From positions 1 through 64,000 of the forward strand of contig NZ_JAAIVB010000034.1 in NCBI RefSeq assembly GCF_010974945.1: a stretch of 64,000 bases of DNA. The letters are read 5' to 3'. The stretch is from Noviherbaspirillum galbum. GTDB taxonomy: Bacteria; Pseudomonadota; Gammaproteobacteria; Burkholderiales; Burkholderiaceae_D. This document shows positions 18,899 through 28,755 of the stretch, in pieces (position 1 is the first letter of the stretch; every line of letters starts with the position of its first letter). Made by a program: the position numbers and the translations under genes. The notes under the pieces were generated by a model. The model searched no databases. It saw only the letters and a list, made by a program, of their open reading frames with translations, and had not been told where the DNA came from.

Positions 18899-19414
18899 AT
18901 GCTGACATTGCATACGAAGATCGAACGCGCCGAGCGCGTGGATGGAGAACTGGTATTGCCCTTCGAGCTGCGCGAGAAAAGCCGGCTGCGCGCCGAGCTC
19001 GACTCCGGCGAAGAGGTGGCGGTATTCACGGTACGCGGCACGGTGCTGCGCGACGGCGACCTGCTGAAGGGCGACGACGGCCGCGTGGTGCGGATACGCG
19101 CGGCGAAGGAGGCGACCTACCGGGTGACCTGCCCGTCGGCGAAGGACCTCCTGCGCTGCGCCTTCCACCTCGGCAACCGGCATACCCAGGCGCAAGTCGG
19201 CGGGGAAGCGGCGGCGCCCTTCCTGCGGATCCGCCGCGACCCGGTGCTCAAGGAAATGCTGGAAGGGCTCGGCGCCGCCGTGGTGGAGGAGCAGGCGCCC
19301 TTCGAGCCGGAGTCCGGCGCCTATGGCGGCGGCCACCAGCACGGGCATGACCATCATCCCCTGGCCCCTATCCCGGTGCGGCAAAAGATCCACCGCCCGT
19401 CCGACCGGGACTGA
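18899..19414 (+). CDS. ureE: Urease accessory protein UreE (nickel metallochaperone)
   Basis: A 171-residue protein with an N-terminal peptide-binding domain and a C-terminal metal-binding domain that contains the conserved YHLGNRH-like segment (AFHLGNRHTQAQV). The C-terminus is His-rich (GGGHQHGHDHH), which is expected to bind nickel. It delivers nickel to UreG. The first base of ureF's start lies two bases beyond the stop codon. Confidence 0.95.
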   Translation: MLTLHTKIERAERVDGELVLPFELREKSRLRAELDSGEEVAVFTVRGTVLRDGDLLKGDDGRVVRIRAAKEATYRVTCPSAKDLLRCAFHLGNRHTQAQVGGEAAAPFLRIRRDPVLKEMLEGLGAAVVEEQAPFEPESGAYGGGHQHGHDHHPLAPIPVRQKIHRPSDRD

Positions 19415-19415
19415 G

Positions 19416-20105
19416 ATGCAGGCAGCCGCGCTCTTCCACCTGCTCCAGCTCGCAAGCCCATCGTTGCCGATCGGCGCCTACAGCTATTCCCAGGGCCTTG
19501 AGGCGGCGCTCGAGAAAGGCATCGTGCGCGACGAAGCCGGCGCGCGGGAATGGATCGCGGATGCCTTGCATCATGTCGTTGCCCGCTTCGAGGCGCCGGT
19601 GCTGTGGCGCCTCATGCAAGCCTTTGCGGCAGGCGACGCGGACGCGGTGGCGGCATGGACCGAGCGCTTCATCGCCGCGCGCGACACGGCCGAGTTCCGC
19701 GCTGAAACCATACAGATGGGCTTCTCGCTGGGCAAGCTTGCCGTCGAGCTCAAGCTGGGCGGCGAGGAGGCGCTGGCGATGCGCAACCTGCTGCAATCCC
19801 TGCCGGAGGTGCCCCTGCCCACGGCGTTCGCGTTTGCCGCCGTGGCGCTCGCGGTGCCGCCGGAAGCGGCCCTGCACGGCATGCTGTTTTCCTGGGCGGA
19901 GAACCAGGTGCTGGTCTGCGTGAAATCCGTGCCGCTCGGCCAGGTTGCCGGCCAGCGGCTGCTGCTGTCGCTGCGCCCGGACCTGGAAACGGCTGGCGCA
20001 ATGGCGATGCGGCTCGAAGACCGCGAATTATCCAACTGGTCGCCTGGCCTGTCCCTGCTGTCGATGCAGCACGAGGACCAGTACAGCCGGCTCTACCGAT
20101 CATAA
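19416..20105 (+). CDS. ureF: Urease accessory protein UreF
   Basis: A 229-residue helical protein that links UreD to the GTPase UreG and gates GTP hydrolysis. [21 protein letters not shown] is the family hallmark near the N-terminus. The ATG at 19416 comes directly after the ureE stop codon; the longer upstream frame is a shadow of ureE. Confidence 0.95.
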   Translation: MQAAALFHLLQLASPSLPIGAYSYSQGLEAALEKGIVRDEAGAREWIADALHHVVARFEAPVLWRLMQAFAAGDADAVAAWTERFIAARDTAEFRAETIQMGFSLGKLAVELKLGGEEALAMRNLLQSLPEVPLPTAFAFAAVALAVPPEAALHGMLFSWAENQVLVCVKSVPLGQVAGQRLLLSLRPDLETAGAMAMRLEDRELSNWSPGLSLLSMQHEDQYSRLYRS

Positions 20106-20119
20106 CCACGACCCTGAAC

Positions 20120-20746
20120 ATGACGACATCCAATCCCCTGCGAGTAGGCATCGGCGGCCCGGTGGGCTCCGGCAAGACGGCGCTATGCGAAATGCTGTGC
20201 AAGGCCATGCGCGAACGCTACGACATGGCGGTCATCACCAACGACATCTACACCAAGGAAGACATGGAGATCCTGCTGCGGGCCGACGCCCTGCCGGCGG
20301 AGCGCCTGATGGGCGTGGAAACCGGCGGCTGCCCGCACACCGCCATCCGCGAGGATGCTTCCATCAACCTCGAGGCCATCGCCCGCATGAGCGCTGACTT
20401 CCCTGACCTCGACCTGATCCTGGTGGAATCGGGCGGCGACAATCTCGCCGCCACCTTCAGCCCGGAGCTTTCGGACCTGACGATCTACGTCATCGACGTG
20501 GCGGGCGGCGAAAAAATTCCGCGCAAGGGCGGGCCGGGCATCACGCGTTCCGACCTGCTCATCATCAACAAGACCGACCTCGCGCCCTACGTCGGGGCCA
20601 ACCTCGACATCATGGCAAGCGATGCGGAGCGCATGCGCGGCGACAAGCCTTTCGTGTTCACCAACCTGCGCAAGGGGGACGGCGTGGACAAGGTGGTGGA
20701 TTTCATCCGCCGCCAGGGCCTGCTGGATGAAGTCCGGAAAGCATGA
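20120..20746 (+). CDS. ureG: Urease accessory GTPase UreG
   Basis: A 208-residue SIMIBI-class GTPase that powers nickel insertion. It has the P-loop [11 protein letters not shown], the nickel-binding Cys-Pro-His in [13 protein letters not shown], the switch region [18 protein letters not shown] and the base-recognition motif NKTDLAP. It ends the twelve-gene operon; no clear terminator is visible before the next gene. Confidence 0.97.
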   Translation: MTTSNPLRVGIGGPVGSGKTALCEMLCKAMRERYDMAVITNDIYTKEDMEILLRADALPAERLMGVETGGCPHTAIREDASINLEAIARMSADFPDLDLILVESGGDNLAATFSPELSDLTIYVIDVAGGEKIPRKGGPGITRSDLLIINKTDLAPYVGANLDIMASDAERMRGDKPFVFTNLRKGDGVDKVVDFIRRQGLLDEVRKA

Positions 20747-20770
20747 GCCAGGGGCCGAGTCCGGCGAATT

Positions 20771-20784
20771 TTGACTCAGATCAA
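20771..20784 (+). promoter_or_regulatory. FNR/Anr-type box upstream of the universal stress gene
   Basis: TTGACTCAGATCAA fits the TTGAY-N4-ATCAA consensus in every defined position. A -10-like TAAGCT begins at 20806, 28.5 bases from the centre of the box, which is close to the geometry of class II FNR promoters (box near -41). It implies induction at low oxygen. Confidence 0.75.
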
Positions 20785-20889
20785 GGAAATACCTCCCCCG
20801 GTCCCTAAGCTGGTCGCAAGGGCGTCATAGCGCGTTTCCTGACACGCCGCCGACGCCCGCCGACCCGCTCCACCGCCAAGGAGGCTGCC

Positions 20890-21741
20890 ATGACCTACAA
20901 GACCGTGCTCGTCCACGTGGATCCCTCACCCCATGCCAGCTGCCGCATGCGCCTCGCGGCGGACATCGCGGCAAGGCATGGCGCCCACCTCGTCGGCGCG
21001 GCGATGACGGGCATTTCCCGCTTCGCCTACCCGGTGGCGGCAGCGGGCCACGCCGATCCCTACCTCGTCGAGACCCTCGCCCATCTCGATCGCCTCGCGC
21101 GCTCCCGGGCGGAGCAGGCGCTCGACGCCTTCCGGGCGATCGCCGACACCTTCCAGCCCCTGTCCTACGAAGCCACGCTGTTCAGCGACGAGCCTTCCGG
21201 CGGCATGAGCCTGCGGGCGCGCTACAGCGACCTGGCCGTGATCTCGCAGTTCGATCCGGACGATGCCGACCGCATGACGCTCGCGGATTTCCCCGAGTCC
21301 GTCATGCTCGAATCCGGCGCCCCGGTGCTGATCGTTCCCTTCGCCGGGGACATCACCTCCGCCGGCCGCCGGCCGCTGGTGGCCTGGGACGGCGGCGCCA
21401 ACGCCTCCCGCGCGGTGCGCGGCGCGCTGCCCCTGCTGCAATCGGCGGAACGCACCGATGTGGTGGTCATCAACTCCGACAAGGATCCGGGCCTGCATGG
21501 AGACCAGCCGGGCGACGACATTGCCCTGTTCCTTGCCAGGCACGGCGTCAAGGCCGAGGTGCTGCGCGAAGAATCGCCGATCGACGTCGCGAACTGCCTG
21601 CTCTCGCTCGCCATGGACCGCGGCAATGACATGATCGTCATGGGCGGCTACGGCCATGCGCGGCTAAAGGAAATCATGCTGGGCGGCACGACGCGGACGA
21701 TTTTCCAGTCGATGACGGTGCCGGTGCTGATGGCGCATTGA
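20890..21741 (+). CDS. Universal stress protein with two UspA domains
   Basis: A 283-residue cytoplasmic protein with two tandem UspA domains: residues 1-150, starting MTYKTVLVHVDPSP, and about 155-283, ending in the ATP-binding pattern MGGYGHARLKEIMLGGTTRTI (G-2x-G-9x-G-ST). This is UspE-like. In related bacteria such proteins are induced under oxygen limitation, and an FNR-type box lies 106 bases upstream of the start. The precise role is unknown. Confidence 0.88.
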   Translation: MTYKTVLVHVDPSPHASCRMRLAADIAARHGAHLVGAAMTGISRFAYPVAAAGHADPYLVETLAHLDRLARSRAEQALDAFRAIADTFQPLSYEATLFSDEPSGGMSLRARYSDLAVISQFDPDDADRMTLADFPESVMLESGAPVLIVPFAGDITSAGRRPLVAWDGGANASRAVRGALPLLQSAERTDVVVINSDKDPGLHGDQPGDDIALFLARHGVKAEVLREESPIDVANCLLSLAMDRGNDMIVMGGYGHARLKEIMLGGTTRTIFQSMTVPVLMAH

Positions 21742-21784
21742 GACGGTGTACCGAAGTTCCTGGCTGGCCAGGTTGCCTTGGAAG

Positions 21785-21820
21785 TCTCTGTCATTCCCGC
21801 GAAGGCGGGAATGACAGAGG
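21785..21820. repeat. Dispersed palindromic repeat (dRS3/REP-like), copy 2
   Basis: CTCTGTCATTCCCGC and GCGGGAATGACAGAG pair perfectly around a GAAG loop. The core matches the copy at 14896-14929. Here it lies between the universal stress gene and the acetyltransferase gene and might also act as a transcript end. Confidence 0.82.
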
Positions 21821-21876
21821 AAGCCCAGCCACACGCTCTACCTGACTAGCGACGCATCATTTCCCCTTTACCCTCC

Positions 21877-24552
21877 ATGACGGTTCGACATCTCCAATAC
21901 CTATTTCATCCTAGCTCGATCGCCGTCATCGGCGCCACGGACCGCCCCCGCAGCGTCGGCGCCACCGTGCTGGGCAACGTCATCCAGGGCGGCTTCGCCG
22001 GGCCCATCCTGCCGGTGAACCCGAAACACCGCGAGCTGTGCGGCCTGCCCGCCTATCCCGACGTCGCCTCCCTGCCCATCGTTCCCGACCTCGCCGTGAT
22101 CTGCACGCCCGCGGCCACCGTGCCGCAACTGATCGACGAACTCGGCGCGAAGGGAACGCGGGCGGCGATCGTCCTGACGGCGGGGCTATCCGGCGAAAGG
22201 GACCGGTCCGGCCGCACGATCAAGGACCGCATGCTCGCCGCCGCGCAGCCTTACCTGCTGCGCATCCTCGGCCCGAACTGCGTCGGCATGCTCTCGCCTT
22301 CCATCGGCCTCAATGCCAGCTTCGCCCATGTCAGCGCCTTGCCGGGACGGATCGCCTTCGTCTCGCAGTCAGGCGCGATGGTGACCGGCGTGCTGGACTG
22401 GGCGCGGGCGCGCGGCATCGGGTTTTCCCGCTTCATCTCGCTGGGAGATGGCGCGGACGTCGACTTCGGCGACATCATCGATTACCTCGCAACCGATCCG
22501 GAAACGCATGCCATCCTGCTGTACGTGGAAGGCGTCACCGCGGCGCGGAAATTCATGTCGGCCTCCCGCGCAGCCGCGCGCGGCAAGCCTACCCTGGTGA
22601 TCAAGGCGGGGCGCGTGGCCGAGGGCGCGAAAGCCGCCACCTCGCACACCGGCGCGCTGGCGGGATCGGACGAGGTCTACGATGCCGCGATCCGGCGCGC
22701 CGGCATGCTGCGCGTGAACTCCACCGAGGAATTGTTCGACGCCGTGGAAACCCTCGCGAGATTGCGGCCCCTGCATGGCGAGCGCCTCGCCATCATGACC
22801 AACGGCGGCGGTCCGGGCGTCATGGCGACCGATACGCTGATCGCCTCGGGCGGCAAGCTGGCAACGTTGTCGGCGGACACCATGGCGGCGCTGGACGCGG
22901 CCCTGCCGGCCAACTGGTCGCGGGGCAACCCGGTCGACATCATCGGCGATGCGCCGCCCGAGCGTTACGCCGAGACGCTGCGCATCCTGCTGGCGGACCG
23001 CGGCATCGACGCGGTGCTGTTCCTGCATGCGCCCACCGCCATCGTGCCCAGCGAAGAGATCGCCGCCGCCCTGGAAACGATGGTCAGGGAGGCGCGTTGC
23101 AACATCCTGTCCTGCTGGCTCGGCGGCGACGCCGTGGCGCAGGCACGCAAGACCTTCGCCGCCGCCGGCGCGCCGACCTACGACACGCCCGAGAAGGCCA
23201 TCGACGGCTTCATGCAGATGGTGCGCTACCAGCGCAACCAGAAGCTGCTGATGGAAGTGCCGGCGGCTTCGTCCGCGCCCGTGCGGGAAGACAGGGCGTC
23301 GGCGCGCGCGGTCATCGACGGCGCGCTGCGCGAAGGACGCTCCATGCTGTCGGAATGGGAATCGAAACAGGTGCTGTCGGCCTATGGCATCCCGGTGGTC
23401 GAGACGCGCACCGTGGAAACCCCGGCGGAAGCGGCGCGCACCGCGACGGACATCGGCTTTCCGGTGGCGCTGAAGATCCTGTCGCCCGACATCTCGCACA
23501 AGTCGGACGTCGGCGGCGTGGTGCTCGACCTCGACAGCGCCGACGCGGTGCGCGATGCCGCGGAAAAGATGCGCGCCCGCCTGCAGGCGTCCTTCCCCGG
23601 CGCGCGGCTTGCCGGCTTTACCGTGCAGGCCATGGCGCGGCGGCCGGAGGGCCGGGAAATCATCATCGGCGTGGCGACGGACGCGGTGTTCGGACCAGTC
23701 ATCCTGTTCGGCCAGGGCGGCATCGCGGTGGAGGTCAGCGCCGACCGCGCCATCGCCCTGCCGCCGCTGAACCGGGTGCTCGCCGGCGAACTGATATCGC
23801 GCACCCGCGTCTCGCGCCTGCTTGGCGCCTACCGCAACCGGCGCGCGGCGGACGTGGAAGCGATCTGCAAGACCTTGATGCAGGTGTCGGACATGGTGGT
23901 CGACCTGCCACAGTTGCAGGAACTCGACATCAATCCCCTGTTCGCGGACGCGGACGGGGTAGTTGCGCTCGATGCCCGCATCCGGGTCGCGCCGGCCGCG
24001 CCCGCTTCCCTGGATCGCCTGGCCATCCGTCCCTATCCGGCCGAATTGGAACGATGGATTCAATGGCAGGGCGAGGACGTCCTGCTGCGCCCGATCCGTC
24101 CCGAGGATGGCACTGCGCACGTGGCATTCTTCAATGCCCTCGACCCGGAGGACGTCAGGCTGCGCATGTTCATCCGCCTGCGCGAGTTGCAGCCCGCACA
24201 GATCGCCCGCTTCACCCAGATCGACTACGACCGCGAGATGGCGTTCATCGCGACGCGCCGCACGCCGGCCGGACGATGGGAAACGCTGGGCGTCGCGCGC
24301 GTGGTTGCCGATCCGGATAACGTTTCCGCGGAGTTCGCGGTCACCGTGCGCTCGGACCTGAAGGGACACGGCCTCGGGCAGGTGCTCATGACCAGGCTGA
24401 TCGACTATTGCCGCGAGCGCGGCACCCGGCGCATCGTCGGCGAAGCCCTCAATGAAAACGCCCGCGTGCTGGGCATGGCGAGAAGGCTGGGCTTCGTCAT
24501 TGCGCCATCGCCGGAAGACGGCACGACCTCGATGCGGCTCGACCTGTCCTGA
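21877..24552 (+). CDS. Bifunctional acyl-CoA synthetase (ADP-forming)-like / GNAT lysine acetyltransferase (Pat/PatZ type)
   Basis: An 891-residue protein. Residues 1 to about 460 resemble the alpha subunit of ADP-forming acetyl-CoA synthetase (CoA-binding GATDRPRSVGATVLGNV, succinyl-CoA synthetase-like SQSGAMVTGVLDWARA and phospho-His region TSHTGALAGSDEV). Residues about 480-700 are the ATP-grasp part (PVALKILSPDISHKSDVGGVVL). Residues about 730-891 are a GNAT domain with acetyl-CoA binding around SDLKGHGLGQVLMTRLIDY. Proteins of this layout acetylate and switch off acyl-CoA synthetases and other enzymes. The neighbours suggest a role in low-oxygen metabolism. Whether the synthetase part is active cannot be told. 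Confidence 0.88.
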   Translation: MTVRHLQYLFHPSSIAVIGATDRPRSVGATVLGNVIQGGFAGPILPVNPKHRELCGLPAYPDVASLPIVPDLAVICTPAATVPQLIDELGAKGTRAAIVLTAGLSGERDRSGRTIKDRMLAAAQPYLLRILGPNCVGMLSPSIGLNASFAHVSALPGRIAFVSQSGAMVTGVLDWARARGIGFSRFISLGDGADVDFGDIIDYLATDPETHAILLYVEGVTAARKFMSASRAAARGKPTLVIKAGRVAEGAKAATSHTGALAGSDEVYDAAIRRAGMLRVNSTEELFDAVETLARLRPLHGERLAIMTNGGGPGVMATDTLIASGGKLATLSADTMAALDAALPANWSRGNPVDIIGDAPPERYAETLRILLADRGIDAVLFLHAPTAIVPSEEIAAALETMVREARCNILSCWLGGDAVAQARKTFAAAGAPTYDTPEKAIDGFMQMVRYQRNQKLLMEVPAASSAPVREDRASARAVIDGALREGRSMLSEWESKQVLSAYGIPVVETRTVETPAEAARTATDIGFPVALKILSPDISHKSDVGGVVLDLDSADAVRDAAEKMRARLQASFPGARLAGFTVQAMARRPEGREIIIGVATDAVFGPVILFGQGGIAVEVSADRAIALPPLNRVLAGELISRTRVSRLLGAYRNRRAADVEAICKTLMQVSDMVVDLPQLQELDINPLFADADGVVALDARIRVAPAAPASLDRLAIRPYPAELERWIQWQGEDVLLRPIRPEDGTAHVAFFNALDPEDVRLRMFIRLRELQPAQIARFTQIDYDREMAFIATRRTPAGRWETLGVARVVADPDNVSAEFAVTVRSDLKGHGLGQVLMTRLIDYCRERGTRRIVGEALNENARVLGMARRLGFVIAPSPEDGTTSMRLDLS

Positions 24553-24593
24553 CGCCGGCGCGGGTTGCTTGCTGCGGTCCGCTTCAATGCGCT

Positions 24594-27131
24594 TCAGCCA
24601 GTTACCGACCTGGCGCCCTTTTCGACGAGGCGGAACAGCAGGTAGGTGGAGGCGCCGAGCGCCAGCGCGGCGGCCGCTTCGCGCAAGGACAGCGGCGCGA
24701 AGGCGAAGGAGGACGACACCGCCGGCACGTAGAGGACCGCCATCAGCATGATCGCTGCCGCTGCCGCCACCACGACCGGCGCGAGATTTGCTTCCTCCGT
24801 GCCGCGCCGTGACAGCGGCCGGCGCGCGAGATTGGCGAAGATCAGCGACACGTTGGCCACTACCAGCACCGCGAATGCCGCGCCGCGCGCAGCGGCCTCC
24901 GGCATCTCCGCCAGGGCCCAGGCATAGCTGGCCAGGACCACCAGCAGGGCGGCGCTTCCTTGCAGCAGGGCGGTGCCGACGGTCCGCGCCCCGAGCAGCA
25001 GGTCGTTCGGCTTGCGTGGCGGCCGCCGCATGATGTCCTCGGCCTCGCCTTCGCTCTCGAACGCGATCGCGCAGGCGGGGTCGATGATCAGTTCGAGGAA
25101 CGCGATGTGCAGGGGCAGCAGCAGCATCGGCCAGCCCAGCCAGAGCGGCAGCAAGGCCATGCCGGCGATCGCCACGTGCACGGCAATGACGAAGCGCATG
25201 GCGCGGCGCATGTTGTCGAAGATGCGGCGGCCCAAGCGGATGCCCTGCACGATGGAGGCGAAGTTGTCATCGAGCAGCACAATGGCCGAGGCTTCGCGGG
25301 CGACGTCGGTGCCGCGGCCGCCCATCGCGATGCCGACGTCGGCCGCCTTCAGGGCGAGCGCATCGTTGATCCCGTCCCCCGTCATGGCGACCGTCTCGCC
25401 GGCTTTCTTGAGCGCTTGCACGATGCGCAGTTTCTGGCGCGGCAGAATGCGCGCGAATACCAGGTTGCCCAGCGCGGGATCGAGCCGCCGCGCCAGCGCC
25501 TCGTCGTCCATGGCATCGATGTCGTCGCCGCTCGTCACGCCCTTGCTGTCGATGCCGGCCAGGCGCGCGTTCGCCAGCGCGGTCGCGGGAAAATCGCCCG
25601 TGATCAGCACGATGCGGATGCCCGCCCTGCCGCACTCCGCGACGGCGGCGGGGATTTCCGGCCGCAGGGGATCGGCAAGCGCCAGCAGGCCGAGATACTG
25701 CAGCGCGAATCCATCCTGCCGTTCCGGGAGCGCGTCGTCCTGCCATGTGCCTGCCGCGACCGCGAGCACCCGTAGCCCATCCGACGCTAGCGCGCCGACC
25801 TGCTCCAGGATGGCGTCCCGGCGCGCGCCGGTGATGCCGCACATCGACAGGATGGATTCCGGCGCGCCCTTGGCCGACACGGTCATTCCCCCATCGCTGG
25901 ATTGCCAGACATGCGTGGTGGCGCGCAAGTCAGACGACAGCGGATATTCCCTGACGCGGCGGCCGGGTTCCGTGCCATTCTCCAATGCGTCCCCCGACCC
26001 GTCCACCTCGCCGGCAAGCTGCAGGATGGCGATCTCCATCGGATCGACGGGGCGGGACTTGCACGCCGCCCGCGCCGCCAGGGCGATCTCCCGGCGTGCC
26101 GGGTCGCCGCCATGCAAACCATGCAGACCCTGCGAGCCTTGCGCACCGGCCTCCGGTTCCACGCGGACCACCTTCATGCGGTTTTCCGTCAACGTGCCCG
26201 TCTTGTCGGTGCACAGGACGGAGACGGCGCCGAGCGACTCGATGGCGGACAGCCTCCGGGTGAGCACCTGCCGCCGGGCAAGCCGCCACGCACCGATGGC
26301 CGGAAACACCGCGAGGATGACGGCAAATTCTTCCGGCAGCAGCGACATGGCGGTGGCAATGCCGGCCAGCAGCGCCTGCACCAGATCGCCCCGGGTCAGG
26401 AAATGCGCCAGCGCCACCAGCAGGCTGAGCAGCACGGCCGCCACCGCCGTCAGGCGAACGAAGCGACTGGTCTGCCGCTGCAAGGCCGAGCGCGCGGGCG
26501 TGAGGTCTTTCAGCGATTGTCCGATCTGGCCGATCTCGCTCTTGGTGCCGGTCGCCAGGACCTGCGCCAGGCCGTCGCCCGCGGTCACCAGCGTGCCCGA
26601 CCAGATCCTTGCTTCTCCCCTGCCTTCCTGCGCATCCGCGTCGCCGGCCTGCTTGCGCACGGGCTGGGCTTCGCCTGTCAGCAGCGATTCATCCACCTCG
26701 AGGTTGCTCGCCTCCAGCAGCACGCCGTCGGCCACGATGCGCGCGCCTTCGCTCAATACCAGCACGTCGCCCGCGACCACTTCCGATGCCGGGATGCTGA
26801 CGACCTCGCCACCGCGCCTGACCTTCGCCGGCGGGCTTCCCAGCTTGCGCAGCGCGGCCAGCGCCTTCTCCGACCTGCCTTCCTGGTAGAGCGTCAGGCC
26901 GACGGTGATGCACACCATGAACAGCAGGATCAGGCCCTCGTGCCAGTCGCCCAGCAGCAGGTAAAGCAGTGCCGCCATGACCAGGAGGATGAACATCGGC
27001 TCGCGCACCGCGTCGAGCAGCACCGCGGCGAGATGGCCCTGGTCTTCCGGCAGGGTGTTGGGGCCGGCGGCGGCTAGCCGGCGCGCGGCTTCGGCTGCGG
27101 AGAGGCCTTGGTGGTTGGGGGGTTGGGGCAT
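24594..27131 (-). CDS. Cation-transporting P-type ATPase (P2-type)
   Basis: An 845-residue inner-membrane pump. It has the N-terminal cation_ATPase_N domain (GLSAAEAARRLAAAGPNTLPE), the actuator motif TGEAQPV near residue 152, phosphorylated Asp309 in CTDKTGTLTENR and the hinge MTGDGINDALALKAADVGIAMG. Membrane helices flank these domains, including SLLPEEFAVILAVF, where the PEE/PEG signature of calcium and magnesium pumps lies. The ion is uncertain. The ATG at 27131 follows CAGGA; an in-frame extension to 27230 is not conserved. It is probably co-transcribed with the metallo-beta-lactamase gene upstream of it. Confidence 0.88.
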   Translation of the reverse strand: MPQPPNHQGLSAAEAARRLAAAGPNTLPEDQGHLAAVLLDAVREPMFILLVMAALLYLLLGDWHEGLILLFMVCITVGLTLYQEGRSEKALAALRKLGSPPAKVRRGGEVVSIPASEVVAGDVLVLSEGARIVADGVLLEASNLEVDESLLTGEAQPVRKQAGDADAQEGRGEARIWSGTLVTAGDGLAQVLATGTKSEIGQIGQSLKDLTPARSALQRQTSRFVRLTAVAAVLLSLLVALAHFLTRGDLVQALLAGIATAMSLLPEEFAVILAVFPAIGAWRLARRQVLTRRLSAIESLGAVSVLCTDKTGTLTENRMKVVRVEPEAGAQGSQGLHGLHGGDPARREIALAARAACKSRPVDPMEIAILQLAGEVDGSGDALENGTEPGRRVREYPLSSDLRATTHVWQSSDGGMTVSAKGAPESILSMCGITGARRDAILEQVGALASDGLRVLAVAAGTWQDDALPERQDGFALQYLGLLALADPLRPEIPAAVAECGRAGIRIVLITGDFPATALANARLAGIDSKGVTSGDDIDAMDDEALARRLDPALGNLVFARILPRQKLRIVQALKKAGETVAMTGDGINDALALKAADVGIAMGGRGTDVAREASAIVLLDDNFASIVQGIRLGRRIFDNMRRAMRFVIAVHVAIAGMALLPLWLGWPMLLLPLHIAFLELIIDPACAIAFESEGEAEDIMRRPPRKPNDLLLGARTVGTALLQGSAALLVVLASYAWALAEMPEAAARGAAFAVLVVANVSLIFANLARRPLSRRGTEEANLAPVVVAAAAAIMLMAVLYVPAVSSSFAFAPLSLREAAAALALGASTYLLFRLVEKGARSVTG

Positions 27132-27257
27132 GGGCGTCCTGTTGGTTTTCTCTTCGGTTTTTCTCCGGTGAACCGGTTGCTGTTTCCACTCCGTGGGGAT
27201 TGCCGGTAGTGGTGCGACTGCCTTTGGCAAACCCGACTACCCCTGTCATTCCCCGCC

Positions 27258-28625
27258 TCACCCGAGCATTACCCTCTCCAACTGCTCCGGCACATGGCAC
27301 CGCCACCCCAGCTTGTCCTCGATCCGCTTCCGCAGGACATCCGCCGCCTCCGGCTCGCCATGCGTGATGAAGGTGGTCCGCGGCGGCTCGCGGAATCCGC
27401 CGAGCCACTCGAGTATCTCTTCCTGGTCCGCATGCGCCGAGTAGTTGTCCAGGCAGGCGACTTTCGCGCGTACCCGCACGAGTTCTCCATGGATCTTGAT
27501 CTCGGTTGCGCCGCCCAGCATGGCGGCGCCGCGCGTGCCGCCGGCCTGGAAGCCGGCGAACAGGATCGTGCTGCGGGGATCGGGCGCGAAGGCTTTCAGG
27601 TGATGCAGGACGCGGCCCCCGGTCGCCATGCCGCTGCCGGCGATGATCACCTTCGGCATGCCGGGCCGGTTCAGGGCGATCGATTCCTCGACGGAATTGA
27701 CGTTCTTCGCCACGTGGCACATGGCCTTGCATTGTTCCGGCGTCAGCCGGTGCAGGCGCCGGTGCCTGCGGTACAGCTCGGTCACGTCGATGGCCATCGG
27801 GCTGTTGAGGTACACCGGCAGGCTGGGAGGAATCGCGGCCCTCTCCTTCAGCAGGTGAATCTGGTAGAGCAAGGCCTGGACACGGCCGACCGCGAATGCC
27901 GGGATCACCACCACGCCGCCGCGTGCCGCGGTCTCGCGGATGATGCGTCCCAGCGCCTCGCCGTCGTCGTCCGGGGCGTGCAGGCGGTTGCCGTAGGTGG
28001 ATTCGATCACGAGGTAGTCCGCATGGTCATGGCGCGCGGGCGGCTTCATGAGGATGTCGCGCTGCCGCCCGATGTCGCCGGAAAAGACGAGCGTCTTGCC
28101 GGCATGGTTCAGGGCGATGGAACTCGCGCCAAGGATGTGACCGGCCGGCCGGAAGGTCGCTTGCAGGCCGGGCGCGAGGTCCAGCGCCGTGTCCCAGTCG
28201 ACGCAGGAGAAATGCTCCAGGCAGCGGGCGGCGTCGGCTTCGGAATACAGGGGCAAGGCCGGCGCATGCTTCGAAAAGCCGTGGCGGTTGGCATAGGACG
28301 CCTCATCTTCGAGCAGGCGTGCGCTGTCGGGCAGCAGGATGCGGCACAGATCGCAGCTGGCTTCCGTGGCATGGACCCGGCCGGAAAATCCCTCGTGGCA
28401 CAGGCGCGGCAGGTAGCCGCTATGATCGAGGTGAGCGTGGGTGAGCAGCACGGCATGAAGCGATTCCGGCGGCACGGGAAACGGCGCCCAGTTTCTCAGC
28501 CTGAGCTGCTTGTACCCCTGGAACAAGCCGCAGTCGACGAGCATGCGCGATGTGCCCGCCTCGACGAGGTAACGTGATCCGGTGACGGTGCCGCTCGCGC
28601 CGAGGAACTGGAGCGACATGTTCAT
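27258..28625 (-). CDS. Beta-CASP metallo-beta-lactamase-fold protein (RNA-processing exonuclease family)
   Basis: A 455-residue cytoplasmic protein. It opens LQFLGASGTVTGSRYLVE, and the zinc site HAHLDHSG (HxHxDH) is near residue 63. FSGDIGRQ supplies a later Asp, and the beta-CASP motifs are ESTYGNR, AFAVGRVQ and SGMATGGRVLHHL. The C-terminal RMMBL part has SAHADQEEILEWL and ITHGEPEA. The family includes mRNA and 3'-end endonucleases (CPSF-73, RNase J relatives). Its placement with a P-type ATPase and an FNR-type box suggests expression at low oxygen. Confidence 0.88.
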   Translation of the reverse strand: MNMSLQFLGASGTVTGSRYLVEAGTSRMLVDCGLFQGYKQLRLRNWAPFPVPPESLHAVLLTHAHLDHSGYLPRLCHEGFSGRVHATEASCDLCRILLPDSARLLEDEASYANRHGFSKHAPALPLYSEADAARCLEHFSCVDWDTALDLAPGLQATFRPAGHILGASSIALNHAGKTLVFSGDIGRQRDILMKPPARHDHADYLVIESTYGNRLHAPDDDGEALGRIIRETAARGGVVVIPAFAVGRVQALLYQIHLLKERAAIPPSLPVYLNSPMAIDVTELYRRHRRLHRLTPEQCKAMCHVAKNVNSVEESIALNRPGMPKVIIAGSGMATGGRVLHHLKAFAPDPRSTILFAGFQAGGTRGAAMLGGATEIKIHGELVRVRAKVACLDNYSAHADQEEILEWLGGFREPPRTTFITHGEPEAADVLRKRIEDKLGWRCHVPEQLERVMLG

Positions 28626-28696
28626 GGCATGCTCCTATCGCTTCCGGGGAAGCTGGAAAGATAAGAGCACCTTACGGATTGCGCCGCCGGGCCTGA

Positions 28697-28710
28697 ATGA
28701 TCTGGATCAA
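28697..28710 (-). promoter_or_regulatory. FNR/Anr-type box upstream of the metallo-beta-lactamase gene
   Basis: ATGATCTGGATCAA matches TTGAT-N4-ATCAA at nine of ten defined positions. On the minus strand a -10-like TAAGGT starts at 28674, 29.5 bases from the box centre, exactly the class II FNR spacing. It would drive the metallo-beta-lactamase and ATPase genes. Confidence 0.65.
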
Positions 28711-28755
28711 ACTTCAACAACCCCGGCAGGCGCCATGCCCGGGAGCATGGCCTGC

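Noticed and set aside
17042-19393. 783-residue minus-strand frame across ureB-ureE
   Set aside because: Shadow of the urease genes, which have full motif support on the plus strand.
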